This document shows, one piece after another, positions 53,985 to 61,713 of a stretch of 64,000 nucleotides of DNA. A model generated the notes under the pieces. That model was not told where the DNA came from, searched no databases, and saw only the letters and a program-made list of their open reading frames with translations. The translations under genes and the position numbers were made by a program. Numbering within the stretch: position 1 is the first letter of the stretch; every line of letters starts with the position of its first letter. Source of the DNA: Heterotrichella gracilis (Eukaryota > Sar > Xanthophyceae > Tribonematales > Xanthonemataceae); the NCBI GenBank assembly GCA_032358255.1, contig JAULBX010025829.1, forward strand, positions 372,001 through 436,000, written 5' to 3'.

Positions 53985-55379
53985 TTATTTATCGTGTGTG
54001 AATTTAATAAAACTTAAATTAAATTTTGGTCTGAGCGCCAAATTTGGATGAGCGTTACCTGCAAGCACAACCCTTTCGGCATAGTTATCACGACGCACCA
54101 CAATAGTAGGATCAGGGTCCGCTACAGCGATATGAAAACCATAATTCTTTTTCTTACCGCTTAAAATCGCCTGCACATGGCGCGGTATATTAAAAACATA
54201 ACTGTTATTTGTAGCATCATAAACACCGCCATAGCGTAAAAAATCTGTATTGCTCAATTGATCTACCGCGTATATTTCCTTGCCTAATGAATCTAACGGC
54301 AACAAGGCTAATTTTGGTGGTGTATAATACAAAGCAGTTCCAATATAGGAAGCAAAAGCAGGATCGATAAAATACACAAACTCGGCACGGTTAATTGCTA
54401 TTGGAACCGAATCGGCATAATGTTTTAAATAATCTAAAAATGGAAGTTGAACATTAATTCTTGTACCCGCTAATCCTTTTAAGAATAAATTTTGTTGACC
54501 TAAATTTTTATTGCCTTGCAATTGCTGGTAAAGTAAATAATTGCCGCCCTGATTAGGTTGATATTTAACGGTAATAAATCTTAACGCATCTGTACCCGAA
54601 AAGTTAAATTTAAAACTAAGATCTTCTTTTGTTGCAGACGGCACGCCTTTTTGATAACGCAAATAAAAACCACTAACAGCATCTGCCAGATCAAATTTTG
54701 TTATTACGCCTTGTGTGCTTGGTGTAGTTCCCGGACTTAAATTACTACCCTTAGCAGTAATATAAAAACCTTTATAGGTACTTAAAAAAGTAGCGTTATC
54801 TACAAGGTATTGAGGGTTGTTTAAAATAGATTTAGCATAATTATTATCAATTGGTATGCGCAACACCATTCTGCCATCTAATGTGGTATAGGTGCCTGTG
54901 TAAACACCTAAAAGCGCATTTTTATTATGCAACTTGTCGTTGTTTGAAAAATAAAGTCGGTTGGTATGTAAAGAAGAATCTAATGCAAATACCGAATAAG
55001 TTAAAGGCGTGCTTTGATCGCCAATAAAATTTAAACTGCTTACTGCTAAAACTATTTCGGCCGAAACAAGATTGGCGTCTTCGCCAAAAGAAGTAAAAGT
55101 AACACCATTCGGAATATTAGCATTCAAATACAAACCAACATCCATTCGTCCAAAAGTTGGATCCTGATTACTTCCTAAAAGTTTATACTGATCATTGAAA
55201 GATGCAATTGTATCTACTTTTACGCTATAACCTGAAAGAACAGCCGTATCACAAAAGCTGGCGTTTACGTCGTCATTCTCCGGCTGCACTTCTACACCTA
55301 AAACGCTGTGGTCTTTTTTGCAAGCTAAAAAACCTATTAAAAAAATAAGTAAGAGCGCGGTATTTTTTACAATTTTCAA
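53985..55379 (-). CDS. DUF4270 lipoprotein
   Basis: A 464-residue DUF4270 lipoprotein. The signal ends LLLIFLIGFLACKKDHS with Cys near residue 20. DNDVNASF-like and TVA-type strands, LLGSNQDPTFGRMDVGLYL near 68-86 and FVYFIDPAF-like strands near 330 are family features. It is an outer-membrane-associated protein typical of Bacteroidota, function unknown. The start is TTG at 55379; no ATG is available before the signal peptide. A terminator separates it from the GT5-like gene upstream. Confidence 0.8.
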   Translation of the reverse strand: MKIVKNTALLLIFLIGFLACKKDHSVLGVEVQPENDDVNASFCDTAVLSGYSVKVDTIASFNDQYKLLGSNQDPTFGRMDVGLYLNANIPNGVTFTSFGEDANLVSAEIVLAVSSLNFIGDQSTPLTYSVFALDSSLHTNRLYFSNNDKLHNKNALLGVYTGTYTTLDGRMVLRIPIDNNYAKSILNNPQYLVDNATFLSTYKGFYITAKGSNLSPGTTPSTQGVITKFDLADAVSGFYLRYQKGVPSATKEDLSFKFNFSGTDALRFITVKYQPNQGGNYLLYQQLQGNKNLGQQNLFLKGLAGTRINVQLPFLDYLKHYADSVPIAINRAEFVYFIDPAFASYIGTALYYTPPKLALLPLDSLGKEIYAVDQLSNTDFLRYGGVYDATNNSYVFNIPRHVQAILSGKKKNYGFHIAVADPDPTIVVRRDNYAERVVLAGNAHPNLALRPKFNLSFIKFTHDK

Positions 55380-55455
55380 ATGATTGTTATAAGCGATAAA
55401 AATAGGGAATTATTTAAACAAGATTTTTTATTATTTACTAAAAAAACAAAAAAAA

Positions 55456-55477
55456 TACCCCAACAAAAGTCGGGGTA
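55456..55477 (-). terminator. Rho-independent terminator of the GT5-like gene
   Basis: On the minus strand TACCCCGAC pairs with GTTGGGGTA (nine pairs, one G-U) around a TTTT loop, followed by nine T. It lies 23 bp after the stop of the 276-residue gene. Confidence 0.8.
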
Positions 55478-55499
55478 CCTAATATAGTTTGCTTACAAT

Positions 55500-56330
55500 T
55501 TAGCTTAAAACGTTTGCTTCTTCAAGCATTACATCATAAAACTCGTTAAACGAATCCATGTATTCTAATTCGTTCTTGTAAGACAAGAAAGGTTTTCCTG
55601 ATTTTTTAATAAATTTCTCCAATTCAGGGTTTAAATTCTCAGTTCCTTGAATAATACCATCGGCATACTCTAAAGATTGTTTCAACATGTTAATGTGACT
55701 TGACTCTTCAGAAATATGTTTAAGATCTTTTTTATTGAATCCATCAAAAGTTAACTTATCAATGAATTTTTTATTTAAAGTTTTTGGATATTCATCTTCA
55801 TAAAGCGATACAACAACTTTTGTATCAGCAAATAAAGGATCTTCAGCATAATACTTTTTAATGTATAATGGCATTAATGATGTGAACCAACCGTGACAGT
55901 GGATAATATCCGGCTGCCAGCCTAGTTTTTTAACCGTTTCTGCAACGCCGCGAACAAAAAACATAGCGCGTTCATCATTATCATCAAAATACTTACCGCT
56001 TGTTTTGTCTGTTAAAACAGCTTTACGGCTAAAATATTCTTCATTATCAATAAAATACACCTGCATACGCGCACTTGGTATGCTTGCAACTTTAATAATT
56101 AATGGATGATCAACATCGTTAATGACCATATTCATCCCCGAAAGGCGAATTACTTCATGTAGTTGATGTCTTCTTTCGTTAATACAGCCATATTTTGGCA
56201 TGAAAGTACGAATTTCTTTACCACGCTCCTGAATACCCTGCGGTAGCTTTCTGGCAATTTTTCCAACATAGGTTTCGTCTAAATAAGGGGTAATGTCTTG
56301 CGAAACAAAAAGAACTCTGGCTTTCTTCAT
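55500..56330 (-). CDS. Truncated glycogen-synthase-like protein (GT5 N-terminal domain only)
   Basis: A 276-residue protein that matches only the N-terminal Rossmann domain of bacterial glycogen/starch synthases (about 480 residues). The opening ARVLFVSQDITPYLDET is GT5-like, and PDIIHCHGWFTSLMPLYIK near residues 139-157 matches the conserved H-x-W-H region. The ADP-glucose-binding K-x-G-G motif is replaced by TYVGKIARKLP near 22-32, and the whole C-terminal domain with the second catalytic half is missing. It is complete by its start and terminator, so it is a short form, not a broken gene. It may bind a sugar nucleotide or act as a regulator. Confidence 0.75.
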   Translation of the reverse strand: MKKARVLFVSQDITPYLDETYVGKIARKLPQGIQERGKEIRTFMPKYGCINERRHQLHEVIRLSGMNMVINDVDHPLIIKVASIPSARMQVYFIDNEEYFSRKAVLTDKTSGKYFDDNDERAMFFVRGVAETVKKLGWQPDIIHCHGWFTSLMPLYIKKYYAEDPLFADTKVVVSLYEDEYPKTLNKKFIDKLTFDGFNKKDLKHISEESSHINMLKQSLEYADGIIQGTENLNPELEKFIKKSGKPFLSYKNELEYMDSFNEFYDVMLEEANVLS

Positions 56331-56361
56331 ACTTAATTTTTAGTTTCCTCAAATAATTATA

Positions 56362-56393
56362 CAAAAGTAATAAAAAAAAATCCATATTTCAAA
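56362..56393 (-). promoter_or_regulatory. Promoter of the GT5-like gene
   Basis: On the minus strand TTTG (56393-56390), a 20-bp spacer and TACTTTTG (56369-56362) fully match the Bacteroidota -33/-7 consensus. The ATG lies 31 bases past the -7 box. This is the clearest promoter in the window. Confidence 0.6.
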
Positions 56394-56401
56394 GTAAAAT
56401 G

Positions 56402-56409
56402 TACATTTG
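56402..56409 (+). promoter_or_regulatory. -7 box (TACATTTG) of panC
   Basis: A perfect TAnnTTTG match ending 12 bases before the panC ATG at 56422. No -33 TTG with usual spacing is present. Confidence 0.4.
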
Positions 56410-56421
56410 CCCTGCAAAAGC

Positions 56422-57261
56422 ATGTTAATTATCACCAAAATAGCAGAGTTAAAGGGCTTTTTAAAGCAAATAAAAAGCGCAGGCCAGTCTGTAGGCTTCG
56501 TGCCGACCATGGGCGCCCTGCACAACGGTCATATATCACTTATTTCCATCTCTAAAAAAGCAAGTAATATAACGGTTTGCAGCATTTTCGTTAATCCAAC
56601 GCAGTTTAATGACAAGGCTGACCTTAAAAGATACCCCAGAATGCCGGAGAAAGACGCTGCTTTTTTAGAGAAAGCGGGTTGTGATGTTTTATTTATGCCA
56701 TCTGTTGAAGAAATTTATCCAACCGAAAAAAAAGAAACCTATAATTTTGGCTATTTAAATACCGTTTTAGAGGGAAAATACAGGCCAGGACACTTTAACG
56801 GCGTTGCACAGGTAGTAAAACGTCTATTTGAAATTGTTGAGCCGGATAAGGCCTTTTTTGGCAGCAAAGATTACCAGCAGGTAATGATCATAAAAGCACT
56901 TGTAAAACAAATGCAATCCAATATAGAGATCGTTAACTGTCCTATATTAAGAGAAGAGGATGGTTTAGCGATGAGCTCACGCAATATGCTATTGAGTCAA
57001 GAAGAAAGACATATTGCAGCTTTAATACCAAAAATAATGGAGGTAGCAAAACAACTTGCATTGATTAAAGGTATAAATGAAGCCAAACAATTTGTGAGTA
57101 ATGAAGTAGAAAGGTTTGAAGATATGAAGCTCGAATATTTCGAGATCTGCGATCTTGATTTAAAAGAGATATCTAAAATTGATTCATCTGTAAAAGCTAT
57201 TGCGTTAATTGCGGTTTTTGTTGGTAAAATAAGATTGATAGATAATTTAATACTTAATTAG
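56422..57261 (+). CDS. panC: Pantoate-beta-alanine ligase
   Basis: A 279-residue PanC that joins pantoate and beta-alanine to make pantothenate, in the cytoplasm. VPTMGALHNGHISLI near residues 28-42 holds the HxGH motif of the nucleotidyltransferase superfamily. FGSKDYQQVMIIK near 148-160 and the AMSSRNMLL near 182-190 (KMSKS-like) are also present. Length is normal. I took the ATG at 56422 because the -7 box overlaps the upstream TTG at 56407. It converges with the AlgJ-like gene, overlapping it by 8 bases. Confidence 0.95.
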   Translation: MLIITKIAELKGFLKQIKSAGQSVGFVPTMGALHNGHISLISISKKASNITVCSIFVNPTQFNDKADLKRYPRMPEKDAAFLEKAGCDVLFMPSVEEIYPTEKKETYNFGYLNTVLEGKYRPGHFNGVAQVVKRLFEIVEPDKAFFGSKDYQQVMIIKALVKQMQSNIEIVNCPILREEDGLAMSSRNMLLSQEERHIAALIPKIMEVAKQLALIKGINEAKQFVSNEVERFEDMKLEYFEICDLDLKEISKIDSSVKAIALIAVFVGKIRLIDNLILN

Positions 57262-58567
57262 TTTTTGAATGCTGCAATAACCAAAGTGCATCAGTGGTTA
57301 ACATCGAATCTGCACTTATACCTCTAGCCTTTGCTTTTTGTTCGATTTGTTCCATCCAGGCACTATCTGTCATAATATCTCTTTTTAATTGTTGCAATTT
57401 ATTATCAGCTTCTATCGCCTTTTGTTGAACTTCCCACGAACCATTAAAATAACTTTCAAGGTTCTCAAAAAACTTCCAACCTATTTTTGATAAATTATGT
57501 TCGGTTGCTATTACTATGAACACTTCGTGATTATTTATTTCTTCAGCAATGTTCAGACTGCTTGTAAGTAATTCTTCTTTTGATGATTCAGGATATACCT
57601 GTTCATTATAATACCAAAAATGATCGTCCTTAAACGAATTAGATATTCCAAAAGCATACATGTTCCAATAAAAACTATCTGAAACAACTAATACAGGCGG
57701 ACAGGTTTTACCTTTTGCATTTTCGGTATATATTCTGGGGTAAGCCATATTAAAGCTTTTTAAACGTTGAAACAAATTCAACCCATCTCCAATATCATAA
57801 TCAATGCCAAATGGCTGCTTCATATCAATGGTATCATATATCAAATTTGGAAGATCTATTTTCTTCAAATACTGAATATAATTTATAATAGAATCTGCCG
57901 CAAGAACAGCCCCATAGTTACTCCAATGATTTGCGTATTTTGGATACAACGGGTATTTCGACTTATTCTTATTATCAATAAACCATTTATTAAAATCAAT
58001 TATATTTAAGCCTGCTGCTTTTGAACGCTGTGAAAGAAATTTATAATTAGTACTGTCATTTATTTTTTTGTAACCGTCAGGAATAAATTCCGGGTAATAG
58101 GATGCTTTACTCGGCGCAAAAACAATAATAAGTTGCTTACCAATATTTGCGAGTTTATCAGACACAAATTTTATTTGCTTTACGCGTTGGTCAATACTAT
58201 CCAGCCCAATAAAATCTTTTCCATAATAAGAGGTAATGTACTTTTCTTCATACAAATAATTTTCTTTGCCCAATACAACCCCACTGGCATACACTTTTTT
58301 AAATAGCGAAAAGTTCAATTGATTATGTAACCTCACATATAAACTTCTGAAAGCAAACATCGAGTTCATATAATCTTCCTCGTGCAACTGGTATTCGCCG
58401 GAGAGCCAGTATTCGTAATTTAATACAGGCTTTTTTGGTTCGTAAACATATCCTTTTAAAGGTGGGATCTTAATAATTGGAAATTCATTAAAGGCAATGT
58501 GTATGAACATAAATGCAAGCATCGATCCAAGTAAAATTTTTTTTAATATGTTAGTTCCGCTTGTCAT
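57254..58567 (-). CDS. AlgX/AlgJ-like SGNH-hydrolase-fold O-acetylation protein
   Basis: A 437-residue membrane-anchored protein. One N-terminal transmembrane helix (about 10-28) precedes a periplasmic AlgJ/AlgX-like domain. YGKDF...FVSDKLANIGKQLIIVFAPSKASYYPE (split) near 117-170 is the usual fold opening, HWSNYGAVLAADSIINYI near 220-237 holds the Asp/His-type motif and VLVVSDSFYWNMY near 290-302 the catalytic Ser. It should transfer acetyl groups to an exported glycan. It overlaps the MBOAT gene by TAATG and works with it. Confidence 0.8.
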   Translation of the reverse strand: MTSGTNILKKILLGSMLAFMFIHIAFNEFPIIKIPPLKGYVYEPKKPVLNYEYWLSGEYQLHEEDYMNSMFAFRSLYVRLHNQLNFSLFKKVYASGVVLGKENYLYEEKYITSYYGKDFIGLDSIDQRVKQIKFVSDKLANIGKQLIIVFAPSKASYYPEFIPDGYKKINDSTNYKFLSQRSKAAGLNIIDFNKWFIDNKNKSKYPLYPKYANHWSNYGAVLAADSIINYIQYLKKIDLPNLIYDTIDMKQPFGIDYDIGDGLNLFQRLKSFNMAYPRIYTENAKGKTCPPVLVVSDSFYWNMYAFGISNSFKDDHFWYYNEQVYPESSKEELLTSSLNIAEEINNHEVFIVIATEHNLSKIGWKFFENLESYFNGSWEVQQKAIEADNKLQQLKRDIMTDSAWMEQIEQKAKARGISADSMLTTDALWLLQHSKTN

Positions 58568-59982
58568 TAAAACCTAAAATATATAAATGGATTAAAGCCT
58601 GAAGAAGTTATTGAGCTGATGGACAAACCAAACAGCAACATACAAACAGCCCACACAATTAAATGTTTTGAATTTGAATATGCTTTAAAATAAAAATCAT
58701 CCTGCATCTTTTTTCCAAAAGCACTAATGGCGAAAAACGAGAAGAGTATGGCAAAGGAAACATAGAACAAAAATTCTTTATCAAAATCATGTCCGTTGCC
58801 CGGATCGAATGCGAACATACGTTTTAAATACAAAAAAGCATCGCTTATCTTTTCTACTCTAAAAAATACCCAGCCAATATTTACAATAAAAAAAGTAATT
58901 ATAATGGCAGGTATCTTACCTATTTTAATTAGGACGTTACCAAAGAACATACGTTCAATTACCAGGAAAAAACCATGAAAAGCGCCCCAAAATACAAAAC
59001 TCCAACTGGCACCATGCCATAGACCGGAAGCCAAAAAAACCAACCATAGATTAAAGTACAGTCTACCTTTGCTTACTTTATTGCCACCTAGTGGGATGTA
59101 TAAGTAATTTTTCATCCAGCTACCTAAAGTCATATGCCAACGGCGCCAGAACTCGGTTATGCTTTGCGAGATGTAAGGATTATTAAAATTCTCAGGAAAT
59201 TTAAAGCCCATCATTTTTGCCAGACCAATGGCCATATCGCTATATCCGCTAAAATCAAAATAGATCTGGAAGGTGTAAGCCACACTTCCGGCCCACGCAA
59301 GGATCGAATCCATGTGCGTGTAATTCCAGCCAAAGATCTCATCGGCCACAGCGCCCATTTGGTTTGCGATGAGAACTTTTTTTGCGAGGCCAAAAACAAA
59401 ACGGTAAAATCCGGTAAGTCTATCGTCCAATGTTTCCTTTCGCTCTGATATCTGATCCGCCAATTCATGATAGCGAATAATTGGGCCGGCAATTAGTTTT
59501 GGAAAAAGAATGATATACAGTTGATAATCCCAGAATTTAGTTAGAGGTTTATGTACCCTCCGATAAACATCTACAACATAAGTAATGGTCTCAAAGGTGT
59601 AAAACGAAATACCTATTGGTAAAATTAATTTGGTCCAGTGTATTTGCCCGCCACCAAAAACAGAGAGGGCGGCATTTACATTCTCAATAAAAAAATTAGA
59701 ATATTTAAAATAAACAAGCAGTCCTAAGTTAACGGTAATAGAAATACAAAGTAGTAATTTTCGCTTTCTGTCATCAGCCAGCTTGTCCATCCAGCCTACC
59801 AGATAAAAATCAAGTAAAGTGGTAAATAAAATAACAAAAATAAATTTTGGGGCTCCCCATGCATAAAAGAAAATACTTCCAATAAGTATAACGGCGTTCT
59901 TGTAGTGTTTATCAATGAAAAAATATACCAGCAAAAAAACCGGCAAAAAATAAAGTAAAAATATTATGCTACTAAAGACCAT
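58567..59982 (-). CDS. AlgI-like MBOAT O-acyltransferase
   Basis: A 471-residue membrane-bound O-acyltransferase with about 11 helices. The AlgI signature is visible as RYHELADQISERKE near residues 166-179, ITEFWRRWHMTLGSWMKNYL near 277-296 and SGLWHGASWSFVFWGAFHG near 319-337 with the catalytic His. It moves acetyl groups across the inner membrane for O-acetylation of a polysaccharide or peptidoglycan. It is paired with the AlgJ-like gene. Several membrane proteins share this fold, but the pairing supports glycan O-acetylation. Confidence 0.9.
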   Translation of the reverse strand: MVFSSIIFLLYFLPVFLLVYFFIDKHYKNAVILIGSIFFYAWGAPKFIFVILFTTLLDFYLVGWMDKLADDRKRKLLLCISITVNLGLLVYFKYSNFFIENVNAALSVFGGGQIHWTKLILPIGISFYTFETITYVVDVYRRVHKPLTKFWDYQLYIILFPKLIAGPIIRYHELADQISERKETLDDRLTGFYRFVFGLAKKVLIANQMGAVADEIFGWNYTHMDSILAWAGSVAYTFQIYFDFSGYSDMAIGLAKMMGFKFPENFNNPYISQSITEFWRRWHMTLGSWMKNYLYIPLGGNKVSKGRLYFNLWLVFLASGLWHGASWSFVFWGAFHGFFLVIERMFFGNVLIKIGKIPAIIITFFIVNIGWVFFRVEKISDAFLYLKRMFAFDPGNGHDFDKEFLFYVSFAILFSFFAISAFGKKMQDDFYFKAYSNSKHLIVWAVCMLLFGLSISSITSSGFNPFIYFRF

Positions 59983-60060
59983 TGGTAAAGGCGAGACTAA
60001 GATAACCTTATTTTGTTAATGAAAATGACAGAAACCTCTTTCTCAAGCCATAAAAAACAC

Positions 60061-60068
60061 TATTTTTG
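60061..60068 (+). promoter_or_regulatory. -7 box (TATTTTTG) of glyS
   Basis: TAnnTTTG match 30 bases before the glyS ATG. No -33 TTG is seen at normal spacing. Confidence 0.35.
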
Positions 60069-60098
60069 GCTCTTAAAACTTTTAATTTTTAATCTGTA

Positions 60099-61646
60099 AT
60101 GAGCAACATAAAACCTGAAGATTTTTTTAAGAATATTATTTCTCATAGCAAAGAATATGGATTTATTTTTCAAAGCAGCGAAATTTACGACAATGGCTTA
60201 AGCGCTGTTTATGATTACGGACAATTAGGTGCCGAATTAAAAAAGAACATTCGCGATTATTGGTGGAAAGCCATGGTGCAAATGAACGAGAATATTGTTG
60301 GTATTGACTCTGCCATTTTTATGCACCCTACAACCTGGAAAGCCAGCGGACACGTAGATGCATTTAACGATCCTTTAATTGATAATAAAGATAGTAAGAA
60401 ACGTTACCGTGCCGATGTGTTAATTGAAGAACACGTTGCTAAAATTGAAGATAAAATAAATAAAGAAGTTGAAAAGGCAGCAAAGCGCTTTGAAAATTTT
60501 GACGCGGCCATGTTCAGATCAACCAATGCACGTGTAAAAGAGTATCAGGATAAAATTGATTCAATTAACGAACGTTTTAAAACGGCGTTAAACGCAAATA
60601 ATTTAGACGAAGTAAAACAAATTATTGTTGATCTTGAAATTGTTTGCCCTGTAAGTGGAACCAAGAACTGGACTGATGTTCGCCAATTCAACCTGATGTT
60701 CAGTACTTCTACCGGTGTTGTTACTGATGAAACAAATATTATTTATCTACGTCCCGAAACTGCACAAGGTATTTTTGTAAATTATTTAAACGTTCAAAAA
60801 ACCGGGCGCATGAAATTACCATTTGGTATTGCGCAAACCGGTAAAGCATTTAGAAATGAAATTGTGGCAAAGCAATTTATTTTTAGAATGCGTGAGTTTG
60901 AACAAATGGAAATGCAATTTTTTGTGAAGCCGGGAACAGAAATGGAATGGTACGAGTATTGGAAACAAACCCGCTTAAAATGGCATTTGTCTTTAGGCTT
61001 GGGTGCAGAAAAATACCGTTTTCATGATCATTTAAAATTAGCCCATTATGCAAACGCTGCCGCGGATATTGAGCATCAATTTCCTTTTGGATTTAAAGAA
61101 TTAGAAGGTATTCATAGCAGAACAGATTTTGATCTTAAACAACACGAACAATTCTCAGGAAAAAAATTACAATATTTTGATCCTGAATTAAATCAAAGCT
61201 ATGTGCCTTATGTTGTAGAAACTTCGGTTGGATTAGACCGTTTATTTTTATCAATATTATCATCTGCATTAAAAGAAGAATCGTTAGAAGGTGGCGATAC
61301 AAGAACTGTATTAAGCTTGCCTCCTGCCCTTGCACCTTATAAAGCAGCAGTTTTTCCATTAGTTAAAAAAGATGGTTTACCTGAATTAGCAGAAAGCATT
61401 ATGAAAGATCTTAAATTTGATTTTATGATGGCTTATGATGAAAAAGATACCGTTGGAAAACGTTACCGCAGGCAAGATGCCATTGGTACACCATTTTGCA
61501 TTACTGTAGATCATCAAAGTTTAGAAGATAAAACGGTCACTATTCGCGATAGAGATACCATGAAACAAGAACGTGTGGCAATTGATAAGTTGCATTCTAT
61601 TTTAACCGAGAAAACAAGCTTACAAAGTTTGTTGAGGAAGTTGTAA
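60099..61646 (+). CDS. glyS: Glycine-tRNA ligase, dimeric (alpha2, class IIa) type
   Basis: A 515-residue class II synthetase that charges tRNA-Gly. It is the single-chain dimeric form, not the alpha2-beta2 bacterial form. Class II motif 2 is FRNEIVAKQFIFRMREFEQM near residues 252-271, and the C-terminal anticodon-binding domain (about 405-515) begins with ALAPYKAAVFPLVKKDGL. YVVETSVGLDRLFLS near 369-383 is motif 3. Length is normal. A strong bidirectional terminator follows. Confidence 0.96.
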   Translation: MSNIKPEDFFKNIISHSKEYGFIFQSSEIYDNGLSAVYDYGQLGAELKKNIRDYWWKAMVQMNENIVGIDSAIFMHPTTWKASGHVDAFNDPLIDNKDSKKRYRADVLIEEHVAKIEDKINKEVEKAAKRFENFDAAMFRSTNARVKEYQDKIDSINERFKTALNANNLDEVKQIIVDLEIVCPVSGTKNWTDVRQFNLMFSTSTGVVTDETNIIYLRPETAQGIFVNYLNVQKTGRMKLPFGIAQTGKAFRNEIVAKQFIFRMREFEQMEMQFFVKPGTEMEWYEYWKQTRLKWHLSLGLGAEKYRFHDHLKLAHYANAAADIEHQFPFGFKELEGIHSRTDFDLKQHEQFSGKKLQYFDPELNQSYVPYVVETSVGLDRLFLSILSSALKEESLEGGDTRTVLSLPPALAPYKAAVFPLVKKDGLPELAESIMKDLKFDFMMAYDEKDTVGKRYRRQDAIGTPFCITVDHQSLEDKTVTIRDRDTMKQERVAIDKLHSILTEKTSLQSLLRKL

Positions 61647-61667
61647 TTTAAAATACTAAAAACAAAA

Positions 61668-61697
61668 AAGCCGCTTTATTTGAAGCGGCTTTTTTTA
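61668..61697. terminator. Bidirectional rho-independent terminator between glyS and secA
   Basis: AAGCCGCTT (61668-61676) pairs perfectly with AAGCGGCTT (61683-61691) around a 6-base loop, with a run of A before and seven T after. It can end both convergent transcripts. Confidence 0.85.
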
Positions 61698-61713
61698 TGA
61701 CAATATATTTTAA

